This document shows positions 8,173-24,776 of a stretch of DNA of 64,000 nucleotides, in pieces. The notes under the pieces were generated by a model. That model did not search any database. It was not told the origin of the DNA and saw only the letters and a list, made by a program, of their open reading frames with translations. Each line of letters begins with the position of its first letter. Position 1 is the first letter of the stretch. The DNA comes from Lepidurus packardi (taxonomy: Eukaryota > Arthropoda > Branchiopoda > Notostraca > Triopsidae). Position numbers and translations under genes: made by a program. The stretch is from NCBI GenBank assembly GCA_023053545.1, contig JAKZAN010000001.1, positions 5,972,565-6,036,564 on the forward strand. The letters run 5' to 3'.

Positions 8173-8669
8173 ATGCTTTAAGTATCCAAGCGCTTTTAGT
8201 ATCTGCTACCACGAGTTAATTTTTATTATTAGCTAATATTAACTTTGCATTTGGCGTTCTTTATATTGTTCGCCGTTTTCAATCAGTTGACGCTTCCATC
8301 GATATGTTGATAAGCTTTTGTTACTGTTTGGGGTTTAATTCACCAAAAAAGTGCATAAATATACCAAGGTTATGACGTAGCTTATGAGACTAATTGTCTG
8401 TGGTAGTAATAATTTCAGTAAGTCTGTCCAAATCTTATTTCAAATAAAGTATATCTTTAACCCTTGTGATAAAATTTAATGCTAACTTCCCGCAACATCC
8501 GTTAGTATCAGAACCCCGTATTAAAGCGCTATTTTCCCACAACTAGCTTTTCAGAGTTGAAACGTTAGTGTCCCGCTTAGCTTACGGCGGAGTCGAAATT
8601 CGTGTTAACAAAACAATGTTTCTTTTCGTTTTTTAGCTTTGTTACGTTTAACGGAAGCTGAGTCTTACA
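8173..8669. other. ESD 3' region and TADA3 upstream region
   Basis: No gene is visible. AATAAA at 8443-8448 is the likely ESD poly(A) signal, which leaves roughly 200 bp for the TADA3 promoter and leader. Confidence 0.5.
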
Positions 8670-10301
8670 ATGGACGATCTCGATTCGCTTCAACTCGATT
8701 TAGAAACCTTGTTATGTAACATTGTCGTGGAATCTGTTGCGGTTCAAGTGAAAAATAAAACCTTCAAAATGCATATACCGTATTACTAATTTTTGTTTAT
8801 TTATAGAGGCACTTGGACACTTTGGAAGACGGCGAAAAAACACAAGCCAAAGAAAAAAGCTTAATGCTAGTGGTAAATCAAATATCACTTTTAAAAAGTT
8901 ATGCTTATCTGTTTTCCTTTTTTTCTTTGTTTTCTGTCAAGCCTCCTTCTCCTCCTAAGCGAAGTAAACACGAAGACAAGTCGCCTAAAAAGTTGAAAGA
9001 AAGCAACAAAAGAGACGTGAACACTCCACCGTTAGGAGCCAAACCTCCTAAATTTAAAGGAGTATGAATTTGTGGCGGCAAAAGTTCAAATTTGATTCCA
9101 TTAATGCTGTATTTCTTTATTGGTGTTTTTACAGAAAGTTGAAACAGATGACGAGTCTTATGAACAGCTCCGAGTACCGTCAGTTAAGGATGACACGCCT
9201 AATCGATTCTGGTCCTTTGTGGAATCATATTGTGGGGAAGTTACTGTTGAGGATCTAAAAGTTCGCTTACTTTTGTTCACGCAAAAAATTTTCTTCATTA
9301 AAAAACAAATGATTTTTAGATGCTAGATGACCTTATCGATAACCATGGTGAAGACCAGGAATACATGCGTATTCCTCCATTGGGTAAACATTACGCTTTA
9401 CGCTGGGCAGAAGAAGACATGCAACAAGAACAAAGGGAGAGCATGAGACTCCCGCAGCCACAACAACCAGGCGCTAAGAAAGTAGCTTCCGCAGTTTGTG
9501 GGCTCAAGGATTCCCAGCGAGTTTTAGACACAGCTCATAACGCTTGGTAAAAAAAATGCGATACCTAAAAACGTTCTAGTTAAATTTCTGTTTGAAAAAG
9601 GGGACGGGATAATTCGAGTTCAGTCGTCTGTGGTCCTTTCACTCAGAGACTCGTGTCAGCTCTTATGGATAACAACATTGCTTCTTCCGCTGAAGATACA
9701 ATGGATTTTGAGCAAGGTAAAGAGTTGAAATTTGCCTCATTTTCTTCAAGGATCAGTTATAGATAGTGAAGGGGAGAATATGGAGTCGACTGTGAAGATG
9801 GCTTCGGCTCAAACATCTGCGTTGGAGCGGCAGATCGCCAAAGAGTTAAAAGAACAAGGATTCTTCTTTGGAGTCTGTCAGGCGGTAAATTTTTCTTAAT
9901 TTTATTTTTTCCCCCTTATTTTTCTCGAATGTTTTTGCTTCTTCAGACGGAAGACGACGAAATCTTGGCCGAGTTGCGAAGATGTCAAGGTGAGCTCCAG
10001 ATCATCGCAGCTCACAATCTACAGCAATTAAATCGTTTACGAGAGCTTGGAAAACGAGAAATGGCCCGACAGCAAGTATCTAGCAAGCTCCACGTTGTTG
10101 ATCAAGAGGTAAAAGGGCAGCTAAGTAGCTTAAGATATGAGTTAACTTTTTTTCTTTTAATATTTCAAGATTGTGGATCTGTACAAGAAGTTGACAGCTG
10201 CTCGTCAAAAGAGAAAGCTACCGAGCAGAAAGGAAAAAGAACACGCGTGGAAAGCTCTGCGAGAAAGGGAGGACATTTTGCAACAATTAAACAGTAGATA
10301 A
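8670..10301 (+). CDS. TADA3: Transcriptional adaptor 3 (SAGA/ATAC histone acetyltransferase module)
   Basis: Ada3 links Ada2-Gcn5 to the rest of the SAGA and ATAC coactivator complexes in the nucleus. Exons: 8670-8747, 8807-8872, 8942-9061, 9135-9260, 9320-9546, 9619-9716, 9751-9884, 9947-10108 and 10170-10301, making about 380 residues (human 432). Family blocks are clear: LDSLQLDLETLL at the start, DDTPNRFWSFVESYC, IPPLGKHYALRWAEED, PFTQRLVSALMDNNI, ERQIAKELKEQGFF, EDDEILAELRRCQ and the basic end ARQKRKLPSRKEKEHAWKA. A lysine/proline-rich linker (exon 3) separates the first two. Two splice sites are weak (donor GTTCGC at 9261, acceptor near 9618), so small exon-end errors are possible. AATAAA follows at 10311. 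The gene is tail to tail with HIKESHI, about 108 bp apart. Confidence 0.92.
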
Positions 10302-10409
10302 TTTTTGGGGAATAAATTCACAACACCATTTCATATGGTAAAAACATTGACAAATCACTGATGTAATTCATTTACCCACATGAAAAAACAAAACAAACGG
10401 AAAAGAATA

Positions 10410-11072
10410 TTACGTTTTCCAGAAATAGGGATTTTTCTCAAACCGTTGCTTGAAAGTTTTGTACCAATTTGTTAAGGCGCTTGCTGGGATCATAACACTT
10501 TGGTTGTTGGGATACGTGATTCCGAAGCTCATGGTGTAGTTGTAGAGGTTTTCGATCATTTTTTCAGCAAATTCTGCGTAGGTAGGAATGATGGAAGGTT
10601 GTACTGCGGGGGCGGGCGTTAGATCTGTTATACGCTCAACTGGCTCGATGGAAATCCCGATCTGCGCGTGAGCAGATACACTGGAACCGAATGTGAGTCC
10701 TGCTCCGTTCTGAGATTCGAACTTCAGCTTGCCAATCTTGAAGATAGCGGAAGGTTTTGAATTGCTTATGAATCCTAAGTATTGGAAAGTGGGAGGAGCA
10801 GAAGGATCAGGCCAGCTAAAATATACAGCGGCTGCCATGCCCTCAGGCAACGGCTGGCTCCCGGTTAGGAAGACGACTAAGTGGTTGATTTTGTCAGCTT
10901 CGGGAATATTTATAAGAAACTGCGCGTTCCCGACCAACTGGAAATCTGTCTGGACCTATTAATATCAAGTTTAGTAACAATTATCATTAACGCTAAAAGC
11001 AGGCCAAAGTATGTTTTTTCTAGTTACCAAGCGACCGGAGACGATCAGTCCAAGCATGGGCGGACTCGCCAT
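10410..11072 (-). CDS. HIKESHI: Hikeshi, HSP70 nuclear import carrier (OPI10 homologue)
   Basis: Hikeshi carries HSP70 into the nucleus during heat stress. Two exons, 11072-11028 and 10955-10410, joined at a GT-AG intron of 72 bp in phase 0, give 196 residues (human 197). The start MASPPMLGLIVSGRL leads into VQTDFQLVG. Conserved blocks are INHLVVFLTGSQPLPEGM, AAVYFSWPD, KPSAIFKIGKLK, AQIGISIEP and the ending NPYFWKT, which is almost identical to the human end. The length and both termini agree with the family, so the model is very likely complete. Confidence 0.95.
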
Positions 11073-11866
11073 TGTTTTAAAATATTAAATCAATAAATTC
11101 AAAGACGTTCAAGAGAAATACTAGCGAAATAACTACTGCAAAATTATATATAACAATGGAAAATTTCAAGTTCGGTTTTGTTGGAGCAATACAACAAGAG
11201 GCTAAATGACACCGATTAAAAACAAAATTTGGAAAAACTAAGTACTGAACCACGAATCGTCAAAGTGTAGTGGAACCCTTATGGCGCTTCAGCAAGGCAA
11301 ATTTTGATTCGAAAATTCTCATCCTCTGCGTAATACAATGAAATTGTTTTGAGCCGCAAATACATGGGACATATAAATCTATTTAACTGTTTTCATTTTT
11401 AATTCATTTTTAATATCGGTTTTACTGATTTTAAAGTTATGAAAATTTTAAATAAATCATTTATCAAATTGTTAAGCAGCAGGTAAAGTAGTTTTTAATT
11501 AAGATAATTGTAGAAAAATAATTGTTTAATTATTTCTTTCTGTTTCTTTTAATTTCTTGTTTAAAGTTTATGAAATTACAATGAGAAAAGGTATGACATC
11601 AGTGCCATCTATTGACCAAATATTCTCTACTTCTTGCGCGGTCCTAGGTAATCGATTCCTAGTTTTAATGAATTTTTTACAAAGCTTTACATCTAGAAAC
11701 CAAAACAAATTCAGTGTTGTGGTGTTAGTATTGTTACGCTTTGTTGGATGGTCTTGATTACGGTCCGTTTAATGTAATTTACGCCATAATTATGTCGATA
11801 ATAGTCATTAGAGAGAAAACACAGTCCCGATGACTACAATTTGTTCTTTCTAGATTCTAGATCTAG
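11073..11866. other. Intergenic region between HIKESHI and VPS53
   Basis: The two genes diverge from here, so both promoters should lie inside. It is AT-rich, and I see no coding region or repeat. Confidence 0.5.
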
Positions 11867-14800
11867 ATGGCTAGTGGAAGTACTCCGTTGGATTGGGAAG
11901 GTATCGACGTCGTTCAGCACATTAATAAGCTGTTTCCAACCGAGCAATCCCTTTCTAACATAGATGATGTCATGGTTAGTGTGGAAGGGCAGATTCGAAG
12001 TCTGGAAGAAGACATCCGCGGGGTTATTCATGCTCAAACCTCTGCCGGCAGCGTAATTAATAGCTGAAATTTCATTTTACTTACCCCCTACTTCCCCTCT
12101 ACTAAGCTTTTAAATTCCTTTAATCTTAGGACGGTTGTACTGCGTTATACGAGGCTCAGCGCGCCATTGCTCATCTAATGTCTCGAATTCATGACGTCAA
12201 ATTCAAAGCCGACAAATCGGAATTAGCCGTGAGGGAAATCACTCGCGATATTAAGGAGTTAGACGCAGCCAAAAAAAATATCACTGCTGCTATTACTACC
12301 CTAAACCACCTCCACATGCTAGTTGGTGGCGTGGAAACCTTAAAAACCATGACTCAAAAGCGTTTGTACGGAGAAGCTTCCAACTTGATGCAAGGCATCC
12401 TTAACGTCCAAGATCATTTTGCCCAATATGTGGGAATCCCTCAAGTAAAACAACTCTCGGAACAGGTACAAATAAGCTTAGACATTAATTCGCTAAAATA
12501 ATATATAAGTACGTAAAATAAATAAATAAATCTTGAAAGAAACTTACTAGCACATTTCAAAAGGTCACGCAAATCCAAAGTCAGTTAGGCGACCAAATTA
12601 TACGAGATGTGAAAGCTGCGTTAACACCTAGTAACTCCAAATCAGCCAATCCTCCTTTGTCTAGCGAAGATGTGAAGCTCGCTTGTAGTTTGCTAGGGAA
12701 TCTACCCTCTAAATATCGGTAAAATAGTTTTCTGTTTAACTTTTTATTAATTTGGAATTTTAAAATTCCGTTGTTAAGCCTTCTACAACTATAAGAAAAG
12801 ACTTTTTTCCATTTTTGCTTTTTTTTTTTATAAATATTTGCTTATTTATAAATTGTTATGTTTATTTAATTTCTTTCTTTTAGGGATCATTTAATCGCGT
12901 GGCTCGTTCAAGCTCAGTTAGCGGAGTATAGACACTTGTTCAGCGAAACGGAAGACGTGGCTTGGATCGATAAAATCGATAAACGTTTTGCATGGATCAA
13001 AAAGAAACTGCTTCAGTTTGAAGAAAGTATTGGAAAGACTGTCCTTGACGAGTGGAACTTGTCTGAACGCATAGCAGTCGATTTTTGCTTCATCACAGGG
13101 TACAACGTTCGGCATTCTTAACACCCTGTAATTGTTTTACTCTTTTGTGGGGGTCGGATAGAGAGGAGTTAAGCAAGTTTGTTGCCAAACGAGCTCACGA
13201 ACTCGATGTGCAAGTGCTCATTTTTGCCCTACAGAAAACCATAGCCTTTGAAGAACTCCTGTCTAGGCGATTCTTGGGCACTACGATCGCGATATCCAGT
13301 CGGAATCGGCAGTCAACCAGTTCGTCTTCAAACATTCCACAAAATCCCTTCGAAGAAGTCAATCCGTTTGACGAAAATGTCACCCAACAACCTACAGAGT
13401 TTAAAGGACTCATTAGTCGATGTTTTCAACCCTTTTTGCACGTGCTTGTCACTAGTCAAGACAAGTAATACCGTTTTTTTTTCTAAAAATCGGTTTAAAC
13501 CCAGAAATTCGGTTTTTAGGAAGTTATGTGAATTGCTTGAACAGTTTGTAAAAGATGCTGTGAGTATTCCTACATATTCACCTGGCACTAGAGGAGGTAA
13601 TGGAGAATGCGCGTCGCTTCTACCGTCTTGCGCAGACTTGTTTGTGGCGTATAAAAATATTCTGACACAATGCGCACAACTCACACATGGATCCACTTTG
13701 GTTTCTTTAAGCATACTCTTCGAAAAATACCTGCGAGAATATGCGACTCGCGTATTACAAGCTAAATTACCAAGGTACGGGCTCACTTATCCGTTAATTA
13801 GCTTAGTTTTGTCTAATTATATTTTTTTACTATAACTTCGTAGAGCTGCCACCATGCCGAGCGGAATTTCGCGTGAATTAATTACTGCCAATATTATACA
13901 GAATTTCCAGTATTTACTGAAGGAAGGTGATTGTGCCAGTCTTAAGTTAACTTCGGAGGAAATCGGGAACGTTTGCTGGTATTAAGTTTTTAATAGATTA
14001 GGTTCTTTACAAATACCAACGGTAAGAATCAAATTTCCCCCTGCTTGAATTAGTGTCCTGACGACGGCAGAGTATTGTATGGAGACAACATCGCAACTGG
14101 AGTTGAAAATCAAAGAAAAAGTGGACCCCAATTTGATTGGGGAAATTTCCTTACAAGGCGAGCAAGACATGTTTGGAAAGTACGGTATTTTCTTGTAAAA
14201 TTGACCTCAATTTACTTCTGCAAAAAACCGTTTGTTCTTTTCTTATTTTTTCACTGGGTGACAGTGTTGTCGGCCATTGTATTCAACTGCTGGTCTCTGA
14301 CTTGGAACTAACGTGTGACGCCCCGCTGCAGAGTATGACTAGGGTAATTCCTTCCTATTGTGTTCCTTTTAATTTTATTATATTCCCCATTTGTGTTATA
14401 ATTTTGGGAAATAATTATTTCAAAACTCAAAGGTATTACAACGAAGTTTTCGTATTTAAAGATTTTTTGGAGAATAAAAAAATAGCTAAAATCGGAAAAA
14501 AGTTCTTTCAAAATTCTTGGAAATCCAAGAATGTTTAAAGAATATTTGTCCTATTTTTATAATAGAAACGTGAAAAAAGTTTCAAGAACTTCGAAAAAAA
14601 TTTCCAATAATTTTGATTTTCAAAGAAATTACTTCACTTTCTCGTTCTTTTTAGCTGTTTTTAACTTTTTAACGTATTTTTTACAGGTACAATGGTCTGC
14701 GATAGAATGCGTGGGAGATCAGTCGCCGTATGTGACAACGTTAGCTACGAATTGGAAGCAAACGGTACCACTCGTAAGGGATTTGCTCAGTTCTACGCGA

Positions 14801-15565
14801 AAGTACTTCACTCAGTACTGTGTGAGATTCGCCAAGTAAATGAGCTCTCAGCCTACTTCTATTAGTATTATGTTATACGTTTTTCTTCTCGCTTTTCAGT
14901 TCATTCATTCCCAAGCTGGTCTCGAGTTTGTTCAAATGCAAATCTTTGGGCGTTTTAGGAGCTGAGCAACTCTTGCTCGATGTTCATATGATGAAGAGCC
15001 TTTTACTTGACTTGCCATCTCTGGAATCTTTAGTGAGAAGAAAACCTCCAGCTAGGTAACGAAAGAGATCAGTTTTATGAAACGGTACAAAAGATTAACG
15101 CTCGTTTTTACCTCCTTGTAGCTATACGAAAGTAGTTTCGAAAGGAATGACGAGGATTGAACTTATGCTCAAGCTATGTATTGATCAGTCCGAGACTCCG
15201 GAGCGTTTTATCGACCAATATATAAAATTATTACCCGATTCCGATCTTCCCGAGTTGCAAAGATTACTAGAATTGAAAGTAACTGGACCTATTTTGGTTA
15301 AATTAAAATATTTTTTTAAATTATAGTATGAAAATAATGTTCGAAGCATTTTGTGGTTTTGTTGTGCAACACTTTTTAACTGTCGAATATTTAGGGAATA
15401 CGAAGAGCTGATCAACAAGTGATGACGGAAGCCTATCTTTCCCGCATTCCTGCCGTGGCGACAGCACCTGCAACATTGTCTTCTCCTACTGTGTCAAGTG
15501 CGAAACCTGACCAAGAATTTTCACGGATTAGAAAGTTGGAGAAATTGATTCGCAAACGCTTGTAG
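11867..15565 (+). CDS. VPS53: VPS53, subunit of the GARP/EARP tethering complexes
   Basis: VPS53 tethers endosome-derived vesicles at the trans-Golgi network (GARP) and recycling endosomes (EARP). Thirteen exons: 11867-12052, 12130-12465, 12564-12718, 12884-13099, 13162-13464, 13520-13774, 13844-13978, 14054-14179, 14265-14343, 14687-14835, 14900-15055, 15122-15278 and 15395-15565, for 807 residues (human isoforms 699-832). The amino-terminal coiled coil is clear: [16 protein letters not shown], then [20 protein letters not shown] and [19 protein letters not shown]. Later blocks include [18 protein letters not shown]-type linker residues (near 13345), [39 protein letters not shown] and [17 protein letters not shown]-like sequence. 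Phases agree at every junction. Confidence 0.93.
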
Positions 15566-15955
15566 CTTTTACTTGCTAACTGAGTGAAAGTATAAAAGCG
15601 GAGGACAAAGTGTGAAGTATAATGAATACAGACATTATGGTCCCAAGAGGGGCAAACACATAGATAACCTTATTTTGTGACTCCTAATTAAGTATTTTGG
15701 TTGCTCTTTCGTAGAAGAGTGGACCATTTATTAATGTCAGGTCAGAAAACACACATTTGGTATACATTATACAGAAGTAACGATTTGATTGAGCTGTCTA
15801 CAGCTCGGCATTTAAGAGGTCTCAGATAATCCCACTCCCCTTTCAAACATGGTTCGTAATGTTCGTAGACCAAACGAAGATAATGTTCGTGACAAAACAA
15901 AGGGGAAAAGGCATGTAATAAATTATACTTTTTTTTCAAACCACAGCACATCTTC
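15566..15955. other. 3' region between convergent VPS53 and the unnamed membrane protein
   Basis: No gene is visible. Both flanking genes end toward this stretch. Confidence 0.5.
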
Positions 15956-16860
15956 TTAAAGCCCAATGGGAGTGCATTTGATCTTGCGGCACTTGGCCGT
16001 ATCGCCGGTGTAAGCTGCGGTTTTGAAGGTGCTCATATGCTTCCTGTACGTATCTGGGGCAAAGGCCGATGCCACTCTGCGAGCAAAAAAAAAAAGACCA
16101 ACGTTATAGTAGCGCTAGAAGGAGTTCAGCACAGCAAGAAAAGATCTTTGCTTTACCCAATGAGTGAATCCTTGTAGTAAATGTTCTTGGCCATGCTGCC
16201 AAGTTCGCAAACCAGTCTTTCCATACACTCGTCAGATTGAAGAACCTGACCATAAATGTTTTGTACCCGAGTGGAGATAATATCCATATAGCTGGTAGCT
16301 AAAGCGAGATTTACGAAAAACCGTTAGATTCACTTATTTAAGCTTTCATTGGTTCCTTACTTTCTGGCTCATCCAAATCACGCCTTCTACGACCAATGGC
16401 GATAGGTGCGGCTAGCAAAGCTAAACCGGCCAGTGCAGCAATAGGAAGACCGAACGCAGTGGCCATTCCCGTACGAGTTAAACCGCCATCGGGATTTAAA
16501 AAGGTGCTGGTACTAAGAACGGGATATAAATGTGTTAAAAGATAGGGGGGCAAGGTGGGAATTTTTGTGAAGTATTAGAACTCACCGGAAAAAGGAAGCG
16601 AGACCAGTAGGACCATCAGTTCCTTGAATAGCTGCAGAATTATGCGAATATTCCAAAGCTTCTAGGTAGCTATCCTGTTGGAATTGCTGCTGTCGCTGTA
16701 GAGGATTATGAGCTGGCTGTACGTTTTGGTTTTGGTATGCAGGCTGTGGCAGCGTATATTTGGAGGCAGGGTGATGTACAGTAGGCTGCAATTCTGCAGG
16801 CATGGCTGAAACCATTGCTACTCCAGCAACTCCGATTAAGAGGTACGCAGACCAATTCAT
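15956..16860 (-). CDS. Unrecognised secreted or membrane protein with signal peptide
   Basis: I do not recognise the family. Exons 16860-16586, 16512-16361, 16298-16157 and 16076-15956 join in consistent phases to 229 residues. The start MNWSAYLLIGVAGVAMVSAM looks like a signal peptide cut after SAMPA. A proline/glutamine-rich segment follows (about 25-70). A hydrophobic helix (FGLPIAALAGLALLAAPIAI) is followed by RRRR, which fits a transmembrane segment with a basic cytoplasmic edge. The end has four cysteines: ECMERLVCELG and CRKIKCTPIGL. The pattern of a short Cys-bearing carboxyl domain with ERLVCELG is one I associate with arthropod-restricted secreted proteins, but that is only an impression. 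Alternatives are a cuticle-associated or small type I membrane protein. Confidence 0.7.
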
Positions 16861-17646
16861 AATCTTTACGGTTGAAAATTTCGCAGTTTATTCAAAATGT
16901 ATAAATAACGACCACTCACGTCAACGATTTGAGCTGTACTAACGCTTACACTGACACTGAAAGCAGTCAAATACTGTTCGAAATAAGATTCTCCAAGAAA
17001 CAAGGTGTACACCACACTGAACAGCAGTTGAAAAGGAATAAAGAAGCTACAAGGAAACTCGGTTCCTTGTATAGGCGCACTGTTGAGCAAGGTTTCGAGT
17101 ATCCCGGTAAAGGAAACCTGTAACCTACTTTACACGACAAAGACCAACCCCATTCTTGAAACTTCGCGGGAATTTGAGCCTGGAGGTTTTTGGGTAGTAC
17201 TTGTTAGACAGGAAAAAGGATCTTGAAGTCGTCTTTCCTGCAATGGCCAAAGTGGCACGAGAAACTTTTTAAGGCCATTGTCCTCTCAGTAGAGGATGCC
17301 ATAATCTAGGTCGCATGGTGATCCAGGTGTAAGTTCTCACCGTCTTCCGCATTCCTTCCAAGTTCAGCTAACGTGAAACGGTTAAGTCGTTTGCCTTTTG
17401 CCATTCCGGCTTTTCTGGATACAAAAAAATTAAGATGCGACCGTTTTCATTGAAGCGTCTTTTGGTGAACCAAAGAGAACACCAAAGGACGATAAGTCGA
17501 CAAACTCGACGCTAAATTTAGACTAGAACGAAGGCGTCTTCTTTCGAACGGAGGATGTCTGAATGCGTTAATAACAGTAGTAAGTCACGCTGCGAAATAT
17601 TCAATCTCTTTATGATTTTAATGTTTTTTTATTATGTTGCTTATAA

Positions 17647-17935
17647 CTTTAAAATGCATATATTATATATTTTAGGATTTATTAACATGTTTTTATTCCT
17701 AATTATACATTTATTATATACTTTAGGATTTATGAATATAATTTTTACATTCCTAATTATACTTTATACTTATATTATACTTATACTTATATACTTTATA
17801 CTTTATAATTATACTTTAAAATGCATATATTATATATTTTAGGATTTATTATTAACATGTTTTTATTCCTAATTATACATTTATTATATACTTTAGGATT
17901 TATGAATATAATTTTTACATTCCTAATTATACTTT
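17647..17935 (+). repeat. Direct duplication of a ~120 bp AT-rich unit
   Basis: The unit at 17647-17765 is repeated almost exactly at 17814-17935, with one TTA insertion in the second. Both run from CTTTAAAATGCATATATTAT to CCTAATTATACTT. Within each unit, TTCCTAATTATAC and CTTTAGGATTTAT themselves recur. The spacer is made of ACTTATA steps. Confidence 0.85.
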
Positions 17936-18231
17936 CACCATATAATTTACAGTATTTCATAATTTACTCACTTTATTAGTGAAGTAGTGCAACGTGCAGT
18001 TTTTGCAATTCATTATGTCAAGATGAGAAAGGAAGTGGTCAGAATTAGGTAGGGCATGGTTAGCATGACTCATGTTTTTAGAAGCTAATATGGATTGCGG
18101 GAAAGTGGTCTTTCGGTTTTGGGGAAATATTGACTATGGATATCTGGGAACTACGGGATCCTAAATTTAATGAAAGTTGGTCAGAAAGTGGGTTAACCCC
18201 TAGCTAGGTTTGAACTTTCGCCGCTTTAAAT

Positions 18232-18337
18232 CTCTAGAAATTATCTAGATATAGATAATTATCTAGATAATTAGATATTATCTAGATATAGATAATTAGA
18301 AATTAGATAATTAGAAATTATCTAGATATAGATAATT
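18232..18337 (+). repeat. TCTAGATA / AATTAGATAA simple repeat
   Basis: Irregular tandem copies of TATCTAGATATAGATAATT and AATTAGATAATTAG. The motif is largely self-complementary, so the whole stretch can fold back. No coding content. Confidence 0.7.
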
Positions 18338-18889
18338 TCATACAACCCTCGCTTTTCCTTCAACTTTCTTTCCGGAAAATTCCAGGTTTCGATTGTATCT
18401 GTACCCAAACTTTTATTTTTCTTCGCAAGACAGCATTCTTCAGTATAATTCTTTGTTATTATTGTTCTATGTAAAGGTTAAGCTGTATATTGTAAGATTC
18501 AATCTGAGGCCAACATTCCATTCCTTATACCCTTGTAGAAAGAGAACTATGGAATGTAGTTTTTATAGCAAGGTTGTATCGAATCTTCTAGTGTTTGTTT
18601 TAAAACCTCATTCGTTATAGCACTCTTATTATTAGTTACTTTTTTATGCATGTTCTAGGTCATTGGTTCAGAACCTGGGTATAGGAACATAAAAACTTCC
18701 TCTATATCTTAACAATCTTAAGTCTTGATCTGCGGAAATCTCATTAATTCAAGAAAGTTCTACCAAATTAGTAGAAAATGTAGGTGTTAATGCAATAAAG
18801 AGTTTGACTCGAAGAAAAACAACAAAACGCAATACTCAAGTTTCTTTCTTTCTGGTGTCTCAGTACAATCGTGTTTTCAGCAAAACTGC

Positions 18890-22687
<3,798 letters not shown>

Positions 22688-24776
22688 TTTTCCTTGTCAA
22701 TGAACCTATTATTTCGCACATTAGTGATTAGATTAAATAATTTACTAATTTGTTAATATTAAGTATTCTACAATACCAAAGCTCTCTACTTCAGCTTTCC
22801 CAAAAAGCACGAGAAAACCCGTAACGCTATACAGTTATACTAGTAAATATAAAGTTTTTAACGTTTTGCAAGAGTACACAATACGAAGCGTTAAGTCATC
22901 GCCGGATCGTGAAGTGAGTAAGAAAATGCAAGTACAGCCTGGTACAAAGAGCACTTTAATCGCTAGCGTCACCACGTGGTCATTTCTTTCAATACCGAGC
23001 TGAGCTAAAGTCCTGCTGCCCTCGCTTCCCTGCTCTTTCAAGGCTCGCATGATCGCCGATCACAAGGCTTGTGTCTTATTAGCTGTGCCAGTCTATGACT
23101 GGGACAGCTTATAGTATCGTACCGACTTTAGTCCGTGCTTGTCCACTCGGTCATACGCTTATAATTTTTTTTACACGATTTTTTTTCAGAACGATTTTTT
23201 TACGAAACATGTTAATTTCACGATTTTTTTTTAGAAACAGCTAACTTAAGTGTTTTTCTGGTTTTAAACAACAGGACTAGATTCCGCTATTGTTCTAGAG
23301 GTAGTGATGAGAATAACTACATTTTTGAGGAATTAAGATTAATTATAAGATACAATTTGAAAATTCATAAATCGGCACTTGCAATTTTTGTATTTTTGTA
23401 GAAAAGTGGAGCAAATGTCTTATTGTGGTTACAAAGAACGCGAGATAAAGAAAGAAGATTTTATTAAAACTGTCTGATTTGAATGAACTACCATATGAAG
23501 CAGATTAAAGGCGATTAACAAAGAAACATTCGCAGGGGAACTATTAACAAAGCGGAAAAGAGGCGAAAAGTATTTTGATGTGTTTTTTGTTTTCGGTATT
23601 GTTTTCTTTTAACTACCAATTCAAGATTCAGTGCTCGGTTTCCATAACAGTTAATTATGGTCAGTTTAAGCTTAAACCTTCTGAAAAAGCTGAAAAAAAG
23701 CTGAAAAGCTGAAGGGCTGAAAAAGTGGATGTTGACTAGGATTGAATGACATCGATTGAGGAAGTTAAAGCTATGTTGGTATGTGTGTGAATTTTCATTG
23801 TTTCGTTGAGATTAGCAAATTCGATTCACTTTTAATTTTCCTTTTAAACATAAAAATATAAATATGTACTATAAAAAATACAATATATAAATATTTAATA
23901 ATAGGCTTAAGCCTACGACAGTAAATAAAAATAAATTAAATATTTAAAATATAAATATATAAGCGTAAGCATATAAAACACATAAATTTTTTATGATCTA
24001 AGTCTTTTAGGTTTCAGTTGCGTAAAAATGATACAAGTGGCGCTAGAATAGCGGCTAACGCATTCCTTCCGGCGAACTTTAGCGTGATAACAAACACGTT
24101 TGTCTTACTGGTAGGTTCACTTCCTCGGGTTAAATTAGCTTAGGCCGTGCCATGGAGTGTTGTTGAGTGGAAAAGTTTTTAAATTTTTCGCTTTTTTGTC
24201 TAGTATTTTATAGTCCCATACCCCATGACTAAAAGGAGACTACTCCCACACAATCCATTAAACGGTGAGTTGTCCTCTATGTCTATGCTCTATACGTTCC
24301 ATTTATGTAGTATTTAGAGCAAATTTTGGGGGGTCTCTCTACTTTGCTTCAACGTCTTGTTTTGTTTGTTTTGTTTTTTCTTTCCACTTTTTATATAAAT
24401 GTTTTCTCTACCTACCAACATTACAATTTACTTAGTTACAATTATACTCACGAATTACCTATACAAATAATAATTATAATTAAATAAACCATAATTATAC
24501 AGTAGCAGAACTTTCCCTAGTGATGTCATTATTGGTCCATGATTTTATAATAACACCATCTGAAATTCACCCTCAACGCTTGAATAATGTGACAAGAACG
24601 GTTAACTGTATCTGCTTGTCAAGTTGAATTATTTTTTTTTTACTAATCGTGCCTTGAATCCTACAGAGATGTAGCGGATTATCTTCGGTTCATTTCTGAA
24701 ACCGCTCGAATTCTCCTGAAACTGGGCGGTCTGTTCTGTTCCAAACCTGAACTAGAACGAAAAAGATCATCGCAAA
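22688..24776. other. Intergenic region between divergent PSMD2 and BTBD7
   Basis: No coding gene is visible. AACG|GTGAGT near 24263 and CTACAG near 24667 could bound a 5' UTR intron of BTBD7 (inference). A near-perfect 13-bp-arm hairpin lies at 23081-23109 (AGCTGTGCCAGTC / GACTGGGACAGCT). Confidence 0.45.

Larger units (their letters stand above)
16861..18889. other. AT-rich non-coding region
   Basis: Contains the promoter side of the membrane protein gene at its left and the PSMD2 3' end at its right. Two simple repeat zones lie inside (17647-17935 and 18232-18337). I see no gene, and the open frames reflect AT-rich repeats. Confidence 0.5.

Noticed and set aside
23081-23109. Hairpin with 13-bp arms as a possible microRNA precursor
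   Set aside because: The arms are too short for a typical precursor, and I see no longer fold around it.
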